Shown here: in pieces, positions 9,281-17,177 of the stretch | Position numbering within the stretch: position 1 is the first letter of the stretch | Layout: every line of letters starts with the position of its first letter | NCBI RefSeq assembly: GCF_016862275.1 | Contig: NZ_BOMQ01000074.1 | Location: forward strand, 81,187 to 145,186 | DNA: 64,000 bases | Reading direction: 5' to 3' | Origin: Actinoplanes nipponensis | Lineage (GTDB): Bacteria; Actinomycetota; Actinomycetes; Mycobacteriales; Micromonosporaceae | Position numbers and translations under genes: made by a program | The notes under the pieces: generated by a model | Told to the model about the DNA's origin: nothing | What the model saw: only the letters and a program-made list of their open reading frames with translations | The model's database searches: none

Positions 9281-9346
9281 GTGTCCTGGGCGTATCAGTG
9301 GTTTACGAGGCCGGCTCCCGCCGGTGCCTCGGCCATGATCCCATGA
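9281..9346 (+). CDS. Leader peptide rich in aromatic residues, upstream of DAHP synthase
   Basis: A 21-codon reading frame starting GTG at 9281 begins MSWAYQWFTRP and ends at TGA 9344-9346. Within residues 3-8 it has Trp, Tyr, Trp and Phe codons, the three end products of the shikimate branch. A TAAGCT -10-like element at 9269-9274 puts the transcription start at about the GTG, so the leader may itself be leaderless. Followed by mutually exclusive RNA pairings and an intrinsic terminator before the DAHP synthase gene, it is best read as the sensor of a translation-coupled attenuator. Confidence 0.8.
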   Translation: MSWAYQWFTRPAPAGASAMIP

Positions 9347-9400
9347 CCTGAGACACCCCCGTAGGGCCGGCCGAGGCAGCGACATTCGTCGCTGCCTTTT
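9306..9400 (+). promoter_or_regulatory. Transcription attenuator for DAHP synthase
   Basis: Segment 1 (CGAGGC, 9306-9311) can pair with segment 2 (GCCTCG, 9326-9331). Segment 2 extended (GCCTCGGCC, 9326-9334) is perfectly complementary to segment 3 (GGCCGAGGC, 9369-9377). Segment 3 overlaps the 5' arm of the terminator stem at 9374-9397. Ribosome stalling at the Trp/Tyr/Phe codons (9287-9304) would cover segment 1, free segment 2 to form the antiterminator and allow read-through; normal translation would favour 1:2 and the terminator. Confidence 0.78.
9374..9400 (+). terminator. Intrinsic terminator of the attenuator
   Basis: Perfect 10-bp stem: AGGCAGCGAC (9374-9383), loop ATTC, GTCGCTGCCT (9388-9397), continuing into a T-run. 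It lies between the aromatic leader peptide and the DAHP synthase start and shares bases 9374-9377 with the antiterminator. Confidence 0.85.
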
Positions 9401-9466
9401 CGTTTGCACGAAAGCCGGTCACACCGGGGCCGCCGGCCCCCGGTCCCGGCGGAGGAGAAGACAGCC

Positions 9467-10543
9467 GTGACCATCCCCGAGGTGCAGCGGGTCAGCGACC
9501 AGCGCATCGAGACCGTCGTGCCGCTGATGAGCCCCGCGCTGCTGCATCACGAGCTGCCGCTGACCCACGAGTTGTCGGCGACCGTGCTGGACAGCCGCCG
9601 GCAGGTGGAGGCCGTGCTCGACGGCCGAGATCCCCGCCTGCTCGTGGTCGTCGGGCCGTGCTCGGTGCACGACCCCGTCGCCGCCACCGAGTACGCCGAC
9701 CGGCTGCGCGACCAGGCCGCCCGGCTCGCCGACGACCTGCTGATCGTGATGCGGGTGTACTTCGAGAAGCCGCGCTCGACGGTGGGCTGGAAGGGGCTCA
9801 TCAACGACCCCGGCCTGGACGGCACCGGCGACGTCGGCCAGGGCCTGCGGGTCGCCCGGGCGCTGCTGCTCGAGGTGCTCGGCCGGGGCCTGCCGGTCGG
9901 CGTGGAGTTCCTGGACCCGATCACCCCGCAGTACATCGCCGACACGGTGGCCTGGGGCGCGATCGGCGCCCGTACGGTCGAGTCGCAGGTGCACCGCCAG
10001 CTGGCCTCCGGGCTGTCCATGCCGATCGGCATGAAGAACCGGCCCGACGGCAGCATCGCCACCGCCATCGACGCGATCAACGCCGCCGCGGCCCAGCACG
10101 TCTTCCCCGGCATCGACGTCTCCGGCACCCCGGCGATCATGCACACCACCGGCAACCCGGACTGCCACCTGGTGCTGCGCGGCGGCCAGGGCCCGAACTA
10201 CAGCGCCGCCGACGTCAACGCGGCGCTGGCCCAGCTGCGCGCCGCCGGGCTGCCGGAGCGGCTCATCGTCGACTGCTCGCACGGCAACAGCAACAAGGAC
10301 CACCTGCGCCAGCCGATCGTCGCCGACGACGTGGCCGGCCAGCTGGAGGCCGGCCAGCGGGGGATCAAGGGCGTGATGCTGGAGAGCTTCCTGATCCCGG
10401 GCCGGCAGGACCTGGGCGGCGAGCTGGCGTACGGGCAGAGCGTCACCGACGCGTGCATGGGCTGGGAGCCGACCGTCGGCGTGCTGGACCGGCTCGCCAC
10501 CGCCTCCGCGAAGCGCCGGGCACTCACAGGCGGCGCACAGTAA
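9467..10543 (+). CDS. 3-deoxy-7-phosphoheptulonate (DAHP) synthase, class I (AroG type)
   Basis: 358 residues from GTG 9467, chosen because GGAGGAG sits 9 bp upstream; an upstream in-frame start at 9404 would lie on the terminator. It condenses phosphoenolpyruvate and erythrose 4-phosphate, the first step of the shikimate pathway. Family signatures include LLVVVGPCSVHDP, MRVYFEKPRSTVGWKGLINDP, GARTVESQVHRQLASGLS, MPIGMKNRPDGS and IVDCSHGNSNKD, which contain the metal and substrate ligands. Length is right for class I enzymes. Feedback by aromatic amino acids cannot be read from the sequence, but the attenuator upstream shows control by charged aromatic tRNAs. The end of the gene carries the operator of the next gene. 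Confidence 0.95.
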   Translation: MTIPEVQRVSDQRIETVVPLMSPALLHHELPLTHELSATVLDSRRQVEAVLDGRDPRLLVVVGPCSVHDPVAATEYADRLRDQAARLADDLLIVMRVYFEKPRSTVGWKGLINDPGLDGTGDVGQGLRVARALLLEVLGRGLPVGVEFLDPITPQYIADTVAWGAIGARTVESQVHRQLASGLSMPIGMKNRPDGSIATAIDAINAAAAQHVFPGIDVSGTPAIMHTTGNPDCHLVLRGGQGPNYSAADVNAALAQLRAAGLPERLIVDCSHGNSNKDHLRQPIVADDVAGQLEAGQRGIKGVMLESFLIPGRQDLGGELAYGQSVTDACMGWEPTVGVLDRLATASAKRRALTGGAQ

Positions 10544-10579
10544 CGGCATAAGGGGCCGACAGGCGGGCGGAAGACAGTA
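10525..10579 (+). promoter_or_regulatory. Putative operator and promoter of the GT39 gene
   Basis: CACAGG at 10525-10530 and CACAGT at 10536-10541 are 11 bp apart and lie over the stop codon of the DAHP synthase gene. GACAGTAA begins at 10573, 37 bp after the second repeat, the same distance as in the response-regulator promoter. An AGGCGGGCGGAAG/CTTCCGCCTGCCT inverted repeat (10561-10573 and 10592-10604) brackets the -10 and may end aroG transcription. Confidence 0.6.
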
Positions 10580-10616
10580 ACCAGGTCAGTGCTTCCGCCT
10601 GCCTTAAGGAACCCCG

Positions 10617-12749
10617 ATGACCTCGACGTTGCCCGTACCGCCGATGGTGTCGCCGGCCGGCCCCCCGCCCGCCGCGCCGCCACCGGCGGACCGTCCCCGG
10701 TCCCGCTGGTCGGCGTTCTGGCGCGGCCGCGGGGACGACGCCGCCTGGGTACGGCCCGCGCTGCTCGCCCTGCTGCTGCTCACCGGCGTCCTCTACGTCT
10801 GGGGGCTGGGCGCCTCCGGCTGGGGCAACGCGTTCTACTCGGCGGCCGTGCAGGCCGGCTCGGAGAGCTGGAAGGCCTTCTTCTACGGCTCGTCCGACGC
10901 GGCGAACTCGATCACGGTCGACAAGACCCCCGGGTCCCTGTGGATCATGGCGCTGTCCGTCCGGATCTTCGGGCTGAGCTCGTGGAGCATCCTGGTGCCG
11001 CAGGCGCTGATGGGTGTCGCGACGGCCGGCCTGCTGTACGCCACGGTCCGCCGCTGGTACGGCCCCGCCGCCGGCCTGCTCGCCGGGGCCGTGTCGGCTC
11101 TGACCCCGGTCGCGGTGCTGATGTTCCGGTTCAACAACCCGGACGCGCTGCTGGTGCTGCTGATGGTGGCCGGCGCGTACGCCACCGTGCGGGCGATCGA
11201 GAACGGCGCCACCAAGTGGCTGGTGCTGGCCGGGGTGTTCGTCGGCTTCGGCTTCCTGACCAAGATGCTCCAGGCGCTGCTGGTGGTGCCCGCGTACGCG
11301 CTGGCGTACCTGTTCGCCGGCCCGCCGAAGCTGGGCAAGCGGATCTGGCAGCTGCTGCTGGCCGGGCTGGCGGTCGTCGTCGCGGCCGGCTGGTACATCG
11401 CCGTCGTCGAGCTGGTGCCGGCGTCGATGCGCCCGTACATCGGCGGTTCGCAGAACAACAGCCTGCTCGAGCTGACGCTGGGTTACAACGGCCTGGGCCG
11501 GCTCAACGGCGAGGAGACCGGCAGCGTCGGCGGCGGCGGGGCCGGCGGCGCGGGCGGCGGGATGTGGGGCGAGACCGGCCTGCTGCGGATGTTCGACGGC
11601 TCGCAGGGCGGTCAGGTCTCCTGGCTGCTGCCGGCCGCGCTGATCACGCTGGTCGCCGGGCTGGTGCTGACGGCCCGCGCGGCGCGCACCGACCGGCTGC
11701 GGGCCGGGCTGATCCTGTGGGGCTCCTGGCTGGTCATCACGGCCAGCGTGTTCAGCTTCATGCAGGGCATCTTCCACGCGTACTACACCGTGGCGCTGGC
11801 GCCGGCGATCGGCGCGGTGGTCGGCATGGGCTCGGTGCTGCTGTGGCGCCACCGGCGCAACGTCTTCGCGGCGCTGACCCTGGCCGCGGCGATCGGGGTG
11901 AGCGCGTGGTGGTCGTACCACCTGCTCGGCCGGAGCGCCGACTTCCTGCCCTGGCTGCGCTGGGTGGTGCTGGCCGGCGGCGTCCTGGCGGCGCTGGGCG
12001 TGCTCGCCACGCTGCGACTGCCGGCCCGGATCGCGCTGGCCACCGCGGGCCTGGCCGTCGCCGCGGTGCTCGCCGGCCCCGCCGCGTACGCGGTGCAGAC
12101 GGCCGCCACGCCGCACACCGGGTCCATCCCGTCGGCCGGCCCGGCCTCGCAGGGCGGCGGCTTCGGCGGCCGCGGCGGTCCCGGCGGCGCCGGCGGGCGC
12201 GGCCAGCGCGGCGCCTTCCCGGGCGGCGGCTTCCCCGCTGGTGGCTTCCCCGGCGGCGGGTTCCCGGGCGGCGGCACCCCGCCGGGCGGCACGACCGGCA
12301 CCCTCCCGGGCGGCGCCGCCCCCGGCGGCACGGCGACCGGCGGCGGGATGCGCGGCGGTGGCGGCATGGGCGGCCTGCTGAACGCGGCCACGGTCAGCGA
12401 CCGGATGAAGGCCCTGCTGGAGGCGAACGCCGACCGGTACACCTGGGTGGCCGCCGCGGTCGGCTCGCAGAACGCCTCGGGCTACCAGCTGGCCACCGGC
12501 GACCCGGTGATGGCGATCGGCGGCTTCAACGGCAGCGACCCGTCGCCCACCCTCGCCCAGTTCCAGCAGTACGTGGCCGAGGGAAAGATCCACTACTTCA
12601 TCGGCAGCGGCGGCGGCTTCGGCGGCGGCCGGGGCGGCGCCGGCTCGGGCGGCAGCAACACCAGCTCGCAGATCTCCGCGTGGGTCACCGCGACCTTCAC
12701 CGCCCAGACCGTCGACGGCGTGACCGTCTACGACCTCACCGCGCAGTAG
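10617..12749 (+). CDS. GT39/ArnT-like membrane glycosyltransferase with Gly-rich linker
   Basis: 710 residues, ATG with AAGGA 6 bp upstream. A proline-rich cytoplasmic N-terminus is followed by about 11-13 transmembrane helices (from about residue 45 to 490). It shows GT-C features of the ArnT/PMT group: an acidic first loop with DKTPGSLWIMALSVRIFG, and FRFNNPDALLVLL. Such enzymes transfer a sugar from a polyprenyl-phosphate donor on the outer face. Residues about 510-590 are a low-complexity Gly/Pro/Phe run (repeated FPGGG), before a soluble C-terminal domain of about 120 residues with a second Gly-rich patch. It directly precedes a GT2-GtrA gene that could make or flip the lipid-linked donor. 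Confidence 0.88.
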   Translation: MTSTLPVPPMVSPAGPPPAAPPPADRPRSRWSAFWRGRGDDAAWVRPALLALLLLTGVLYVWGLGASGWGNAFYSAAVQAGSESWKAFFYGSSDAANSITVDKTPGSLWIMALSVRIFGLSSWSILVPQALMGVATAGLLYATVRRWYGPAAGLLAGAVSALTPVAVLMFRFNNPDALLVLLMVAGAYATVRAIENGATKWLVLAGVFVGFGFLTKMLQALLVVPAYALAYLFAGPPKLGKRIWQLLLAGLAVVVAAGWYIAVVELVPASMRPYIGGSQNNSLLELTLGYNGLGRLNGEETGSVGGGGAGGAGGGMWGETGLLRMFDGSQGGQVSWLLPAALITLVAGLVLTARAARTDRLRAGLILWGSWLVITASVFSFMQGIFHAYYTVALAPAIGAVVGMGSVLLWRHRRNVFAALTLAAAIGVSAWWSYHLLGRSADFLPWLRWVVLAGGVLAALGVLATLRLPARIALATAGLAVAAVLAGPAAYAVQTAATPHTGSIPSAGPASQGGGFGGRGGPGGAGGRGQRGAFPGGGFPAGGFPGGGFPGGGTPPGGTTGTLPGGAAPGGTATGGGMRGGGGMGGLLNAATVSDRMKALLEANADRYTWVAAAVGSQNASGYQLATGDPVMAIGGFNGSDPSPTLAQFQQYVAEGKIHYFIGSGGGFGGGRGGAGSGGSNTSSQISAWVTATFTAQTVDGVTVYDLTAQ

Positions 12750-12824
12750 ATGACGACCGACCAGCGGGCGGCCCTCGATCTCGGGGGCCGCCCGGCCGGC
12801 GTGCCGGCGCCGGGGAACGACACT

Positions 12825-12879
12825 CACAGGCCCGCCACAGGGTCGCCACAATCCGGGCAAAGCCCGGAAGCCGACCTTG
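12825..12879 (+). promoter_or_regulatory. Triple CACAGG operator upstream of the GT2-GtrA gene
   Basis: CACAGG at 12825 and 12836 and CACAAT at 12847 form three direct repeats with exactly 11-bp period. GACCTTGC at 12873 lies 37 bp after the second repeat, where GACAGTA lies in the other two promoters. The position makes the ATG at 12885 the probable first codon, again leaderless. Confidence 0.6.
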
Positions 12880-12884
12880 CTGGC

Positions 12885-14153
12885 ATGAGCCTTTCCACGC
12901 TGCCCACGCCCGCCGCCGAGCACGTACGGGTCGTCGCTCCGGTGCTCGACGTGGTCGTGCCGGTCTACAACGAGGAGACCGACCTGGAGCCGTGCGTCCG
13001 CCGGCTGCACGACTACCTGCGGGCCGAGTTCCCGTACCGGTTCCGGATCACCGTCGCGGACAACGCCAGCACCGACGCCACCGCCGAGGTGGCCGACCGG
13101 CTGGCCGCGACGCTGCCCGAGGTCGCCGCCGTGCACCTGCGCGAGAAGGGCCGCGGCCGGGCGCTGAAGTTCGTGTGGACGCACTCCGACGCGACCGTGC
13201 TGGCCTACATGGACGTGGACCTCTCCACCGACCTCGGCGCGCTGCTGCCGCTGGTCGCCCCGCTGATCTCCGGGCACTCCGACCTGGCCATCGGCTCCCG
13301 GCTGGCCCGCGGCTCCCGGGTGGTCCGCGGGGCCAAGCGCGAGTTCATCTCCCGCGGCTACAACCTGCTGCTGCGCGGCACCCTGGCGGCACGGTTCTCC
13401 GACGCCCAGTGCGGCTTCAAGGCGATCCGCGCGGACGTGGCGTCCCGGCTGCTGCCGATCGTGGAGGACACCGGCTGGTTCTTCGACACCGAGATGCTGG
13501 TGCTGGCCGAGCGGGCCGGACTGCGCATCCACGAGGTGCCGGTGGACTGGGTGGACGACCCGGACAGCCGGGTCGACATCGTCGCCACCGCGCTGGCCGA
13601 CCTGCGCGGCATCGCCCGGCTCACCCGGGCCCTGGGCACCGGCCGGCTGCCGCTGGCCGCCCTGCGCGAGCAGCTGGGCCGCAACCCTCTGCCGGTGGCC
13701 GGCGTGCCGGCCGGCCTCACCGGCCAGCTGCTGCGCTTCGCCGCGGTCGGCGCGGCCAGCACCCTGGCCTACCTGCTGCTCTACGCGCTGCTGCGGGCCG
13801 GCGCCGGCCCGCAGGCCGCCAACCTGATCGCGCTGCTGGTGACGGCCGTGGCCAACACGGCGGCCAACCGCCGGGTCACCTTCCGGGTACGCGGCGCCGA
13901 CGGCGCGTGGCGGCACCAGGCCCAGGGGCTGGCCGTCTTCGCCGTCGGGCTGGGCCTGACCAGTGGCTCGCTGGCGCTGCTGCACGCGCTGAGCGACCCG
14001 CCGACCACGGTGGAGCTGGGCGTGCTGGTGGTCGCCAACCTGGTCGCCACCGGGGTCCGTTTCCTGCTGATGCGCAGCTGGGTCTTCCGCACCCGGCCCG
14101 GCCGGCCGGTCCTGCATGAAGCAGATGTGAACGCAAGTCCCCCAACGGTATGA
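12885..14153 (+). CDS. GT2 glycosyltransferase fused to GtrA-like membrane domain
   Basis: 422 residues from ATG 12885. A longer form from ATG 12750, directly after the previous stop, has no ribosome-binding site and would run through a promoter-like region, so the shorter start is preferred. Residues about 15-240 are a GT2 domain similar to dolichyl- or polyprenyl-phosphate sugar synthases: VVVPVYNEE, AYMDVDLSTDL (DxD-type metal site), GSRLARGSRV, QCGFKAI, DTGWFFDTEML. Residues about 285-410 are a four-helix GtrA domain thought to flip or bind lipid-linked sugar. With the upstream GT39-like enzyme this makes a donor-synthesis plus transfer pair for cell-envelope glycan or protein glycosylation. 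Confidence 0.9.
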   Translation: MSLSTLPTPAAEHVRVVAPVLDVVVPVYNEETDLEPCVRRLHDYLRAEFPYRFRITVADNASTDATAEVADRLAATLPEVAAVHLREKGRGRALKFVWTHSDATVLAYMDVDLSTDLGALLPLVAPLISGHSDLAIGSRLARGSRVVRGAKREFISRGYNLLLRGTLAARFSDAQCGFKAIRADVASRLLPIVEDTGWFFDTEMLVLAERAGLRIHEVPVDWVDDPDSRVDIVATALADLRGIARLTRALGTGRLPLAALREQLGRNPLPVAGVPAGLTGQLLRFAAVGAASTLAYLLLYALLRAGAGPQAANLIALLVTAVANTAANRRVTFRVRGADGAWRHQAQGLAVFAVGLGLTSGSLALLHALSDPPTTVELGVLVVANLVATGVRFLLMRSWVFRTRPGRPVLHEADVNASPPTV

Positions 14154-14251
14154 AATCGGTGACCGGCGAGTAACAATGGCAGGGATCGGGGCCGCGGAAA
14201 CGGCCCCGGTCGATGTGCCTTGGGAGTCCGGGCCCCGCCGGAGGTGGCAGC

Positions 14252-14551
14252 ATGCTCAGCAAGGAAGACAGCCGCAGGCTGGCGCAGCTGGAACGCCAGC
14301 TCCGCCGCGACGACCCGGACTTCTGCGCGCGCATGCGCGGCGACTCGCCGGCCCGCCGGCGCCTGCCGCTCTCCCTGGTGCTGACCGGGTGCGTGATCTG
14401 GGCCGCGGCCCTCATCCTGGCCGTCTTCGGCTGGTGGGGGGCGGCGGTGGTCGCCGGGGTGTGGGGCACGGTCATCGTGGCGGCGCTGGGTTACCGCTGC
14501 CGTCCGGGCCGCGACCCCGCTGATCCGGAGATGTTCCCCCCGCCCTGGTGA
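14252..14551 (+). CDS. DUF3040 small membrane protein
   Basis: 99 residues from ATG 14252, with GGAGG 7 bp upstream. The N-terminal MLSKEDSRRLAQLERQLRRDDPDFCARM is the standard DUF3040 opening, a charged cytoplasmic helix, followed by two transmembrane helices (about 45-63 and 66-85). Members occur widely in actinobacteria; function unknown. TAACAAT at about 14169 may be part of its promoter. Convergent with the HTH_42 gene 13 bp downstream. Confidence 0.88.
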   Translation: MLSKEDSRRLAQLERQLRRDDPDFCARMRGDSPARRRLPLSLVLTGCVIWAAALILAVFGWWGAAVVAGVWGTVIVAALGYRCRPGRDPADPEMFPPPW

Positions 14552-14564
14552 CCACCGCGGGCCA

Positions 14565-15656
14565 CTACGTGAAGGTGACCGTCGCGTCCGCGGCCTCCCG
14601 CGCCCGGGCCACCGCCGCCGCTTCCTGCTCGACCGCCTTGCGGGCCCGGGCGGTGAGCGTCCCGAACGGCGTGACCGTCAGATCCACCCGCCGCCGGCCG
14701 GCCATCTTCGCCCGCCACACCCCCGCGATCTCGCCGTCCACCAGCAGCGCACCCGGGTTGCCGAGCAGCCGCCAGATCTCCTTCTGCCGGGCCCGCTCCG
14801 GCACCAGCAGGTCGCGGTCGCGGGCCTGGAGCAACGGGTCCATCGCCGGCAGCAGCCGCACCCCGGACATCGGCTCCGCCGCCGTCAACGCCGGCAGCGA
14901 GCCGGCCGGCAGCCAGGTCCGGCGGCCGGCGACGCGCACCTCGGCCAGGCCGGCGGGCCAGACCTGCTTCATCTCCGCGGTGGAGCTGCCGAGGTACTTG
15001 CCCAGCTCGACCGGCGTCGCCGGCCCCAGCAGCCGCAGGTACGTCGTGATCAGCGCCCCGATGCCCTCGTTCCCGGTGGGCTGGGCCGGCGCGTCGCGGA
15101 TCGGGCCCAGCATCGCGTCGCGGCCCCGCGACTCGACCTGGATGCCGCCGGCCAGCCCGGAGTGCTGCCACACGTTGCCGGCGATGTGCCGGGCGCCGCA
15201 GCTCCGGCAGTCGTAGGTCAACTCCGCCGGCACCCGCGCGCTGACCTGGGTGCTGACCTCGCCGCGCGGCATCGAGGAGCGCACCACCGCGCGGAACGCC
15301 CGCGCGGTCACCGCGAACGCCTCGATGCCGAGCCGGCCGGCCGCCGGGATCTGGCCGCTCTTGATCCGGGCCGCCGCATCCGCGTCGCTGACCGGCCAGA
15401 GCGCCTTGACCAGGTTCTTCAGGTCACGCCGGCGGTGCAGGTGGGGTGCGCCCCGGGCCGCCCAGACCATCAGGAGGCGGTCGTCCTCCAGCGGGGCCTC
15501 GGTGCGGGCGGCCAGCGCCACCCGTACGGAGCCGGGGGTGTACTCCTGCACGCCCAGATCGAGCACGTCCAGGTCGGCCGGGCGGTCCCGGCCGCGCTCG
15601 GCGAGCCCCAGCGCGGCGATCCGGTAGGCCAGCACCTGGCCGCGGTCCACGTCCAT
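14565..15656 (-). CDS. Winged-helix DNA-binding protein of the HTH_42/YcaQ group
   Basis: 363 residues from ATG 15656 (AAGGA 7 bp upstream); an ATG at 15665 adds three residues. The sequence follows the HTH_42 family: AYRIAALGLAER, the WAARGAPHLHRRRDL block, ALITTYLRLLGPATPVELGKYLG (winged-helix segment), and LLPAMDPLLQARDRDLLVPE near the C-terminus. The family includes the interstrand-crosslink glycosylase YcaQ and many uncharacterised actinobacterial members. An extra YDCRSCGARH motif (about residues 150-160) looks like half a zinc site. DNA glycosylase activity is possible but unproven. The 3' end converges with DUF3040; the acetyltransferase gene lies 12 bp upstream in the same direction. 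Confidence 0.8.
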   Translation of the reverse strand: MDVDRGQVLAYRIAALGLAERGRDRPADLDVLDLGVQEYTPGSVRVALAARTEAPLEDDRLLMVWAARGAPHLHRRRDLKNLVKALWPVSDADAAARIKSGQIPAAGRLGIEAFAVTARAFRAVVRSSMPRGEVSTQVSARVPAELTYDCRSCGARHIAGNVWQHSGLAGGIQVESRGRDAMLGPIRDAPAQPTGNEGIGALITTYLRLLGPATPVELGKYLGSSTAEMKQVWPAGLAEVRVAGRRTWLPAGSLPALTAAEPMSGVRLLPAMDPLLQARDRDLLVPERARQKEIWRLLGNPGALLVDGEIAGVWRAKMAGRRRVDLTVTPFGTLTARARKAVEQEAAAVARAREAADATVTFT

Positions 15657-15668
15657 GGGAGCCATCCT

Positions 15669-16280
15669 TCACCCGCGGCGACCGTATCGCCGGGCGGCGA
15701 CGTTTCTCAGTCGCTCGAGGCGGGCGCCGCCGCCGGCCGAGACGAGTTCCCAGGTGTCGAGGCTGCTCGGGCCGTACGGGCCCTCCTGGAGGATGGGCGG
15801 CTCGCCGGTGAGCCGGTAGCCGCAGCGGCGGGCCACGGCACAGCTGGCCGTGTTGGCCGGGTCGATGCGCAGCAGCAGGCGGCTCAGGCCGAGGCTGCCG
15901 CGGGCGTACCCGGACAACAGCGAGAGCGCCGCCGAGGCGTGGCCGCGCCGGCGGTGCGCGGCCCCCACCAGATAGCCCAGCTCGGCCTCACGCAGGCCCG
16001 CATCGACGCCGAAGAGCAGCACCTCACCGATCGGCCGGCCACCGTCGAGGGTGATCGCGAGCTGGATGCGCTGGCCGCTGGCGCGGCTCTGCCGGGCCCG
16101 TTTCAGGTAGGCCACGCCGGCCTCGAGGTCGAACGGGGACGGCATCGGCGTCCAGCGCGCGATGTCGGGCTCGTCGAGCAGCTCCACCAGATCGTCGAGG
16201 TCCTCGTCGCGCCACTCGCGCAGCGTGACGCCGTCTCCGGTCAGCGCGATCGGGTAGGGCAGGCGGCCGGCGGTCGTCAT
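15669..16280 (-). CDS. GNAT-family N-acetyltransferase
   Basis: 203 residues from ATG 16280; a longer frame to 16397 exists, but MTTAGRLPYPIALTGDG is the natural start. Motifs: TLREWRDEDLDDLVELLDEPDI at the N-terminus, LGYLVGAAHRRRGHASAALSLL (acetyl-CoA loop, R-x-x-G-x-A/G type), and LLLRIDPANTASCAVARRCGYRLTGE (the Asn-Ser-Arg helix of RimJ-like acetyltransferases). Substrate unknown; RimJ/RimL-like proteins acetylate N-termini or small amines. It probably shares a transcript with the downstream HTH_42 gene. Confidence 0.88.
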   Translation of the reverse strand: MTTAGRLPYPIALTGDGVTLREWRDEDLDDLVELLDEPDIARWTPMPSPFDLEAGVAYLKRARQSRASGQRIQLAITLDGGRPIGEVLLFGVDAGLREAELGYLVGAAHRRRGHASAALSLLSGYARGSLGLSRLLLRIDPANTASCAVARRCGYRLTGEPPILQEGPYGPSSLDTWELVSAGGGARLERLRNVAARRYGRRG

Positions 16281-16350
16281 GGGCCGATCCTGCCCGTAAG
16301 CGACCGGTTCCTGCCAGTAGGTGAGCCCGACAAAGCCGCGGGCGGGTGGC

Positions 16351-17148
16351 TCAGCCCCGCACGACCATCGGCGCGGTATCCAGCAATGACCAGTCATGGC
16401 TTATGTCGGCCGCCGCACGCAGCAGCAACGGCAGGTACTCGCCTGTCAATTTATCGACAGACGTCTCCGCCGCGTGCACGGTCACGTTGAGCGCGGCGAC
16501 GACCTTGCCGTCGCCGTTGCGCACGCCGGCCGCGATCGACCGGATGCCCAGGGCGAGGTCCTGGTCGGCCAGGGCCCAGCCCTTGGCCCGGACCTCGCGC
16601 AGCGCGGCCTCCAGCGCCGGGCGGTCCGGCTGCGAGCGCGCGCTGATGCCGGACCGGCCGGGCTCGGCGAGCACCGCGTCGAGCTGCGCGGGCTCCAGGG
16701 CGGCCAGCAGCACCTTGCCCATGGAGGTGGCCGCGGCCGGGAAGCGGGTGCCGATCGACACGGCCAGCGTGACGATCTTCGGTACGGCGACCCGGGCCAC
16801 GTACACGATGTCCGAGCCGTCGAGCTGGGCCATCGACGTGGACTCCCCGGTCCGGGCGACCAGGCGCTCCATGTGCGGGCGGGCCACGTCCCACATGTCG
16901 AGGGAGTTCACGTAGGCCATGCCCAGCTCGAGCACCCGCGGGGTCAGCGTGTACCCCCGCTCGACCGCCCGCACGTAGCCCAGCTCGGTGAGCGTGAGCA
17001 GGATCCGGCGTACGGTCGGCCGGGCCAGCCCGGTGTCGGCGGCGATCTCACTCAGCGTCGACACCCGGCGGCCCGGCCGGAAGCTGCGCACGACCTCCAG
17101 CCCGCGGGCGAGGGCCTCGATGAAGTCCGGACCGGTCTCCCGTGCCAT
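16351..17148 (-). CDS. IclR-family regulator of the adjacent catabolic cluster
   Basis: 265 residues from ATG 17148, preceded by GGGGG. N-terminal winged helix (about 8-70: FIEALARGLEVVRSF, LSEIAADTGLARPTVRRILLTL) and C-terminal IclR effector domain (about 90-260: MAQLDGSDIVYVARV, GTRFPAAATSMGKVLLA, GIRSIAAGVRNGDGKVVAALN). The closest pattern is the PcaU/PobR branch, which usually activates aromatic degradation genes with a pathway intermediate as ligand. It is 29 bp downstream of the amidohydrolase gene in the same orientation. The two copies of a palindromic element between 18626 and 18780 are its likely binding sites. Confidence 0.9.
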   Translation of the reverse strand: MARETGPDFIEALARGLEVVRSFRPGRRVSTLSEIAADTGLARPTVRRILLTLTELGYVRAVERGYTLTPRVLELGMAYVNSLDMWDVARPHMERLVARTGESTSMAQLDGSDIVYVARVAVPKIVTLAVSIGTRFPAAATSMGKVLLAALEPAQLDAVLAEPGRSGISARSQPDRPALEAALREVRAKGWALADQDLALGIRSIAAGVRNGDGKVVAALNVTVHAAETSVDKLTGEYLPLLLRAAADISHDWSLLDTAPMVVRG

Positions 17149-17177
17149 CGAGCCCCCTGACGTGATCGTCCGACCGG

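Noticed and set aside
10524..14119. Very long open frames on both strands (about 1,180-1,200 residues) across the GT39 and GT2 genes
   Set aside because: They are antisense or shifted shadows of the two glycosyltransferase genes, rich in Arg/Pro/Gln with no family motifs; the GT genes carry real domains and ribosome-binding sites.
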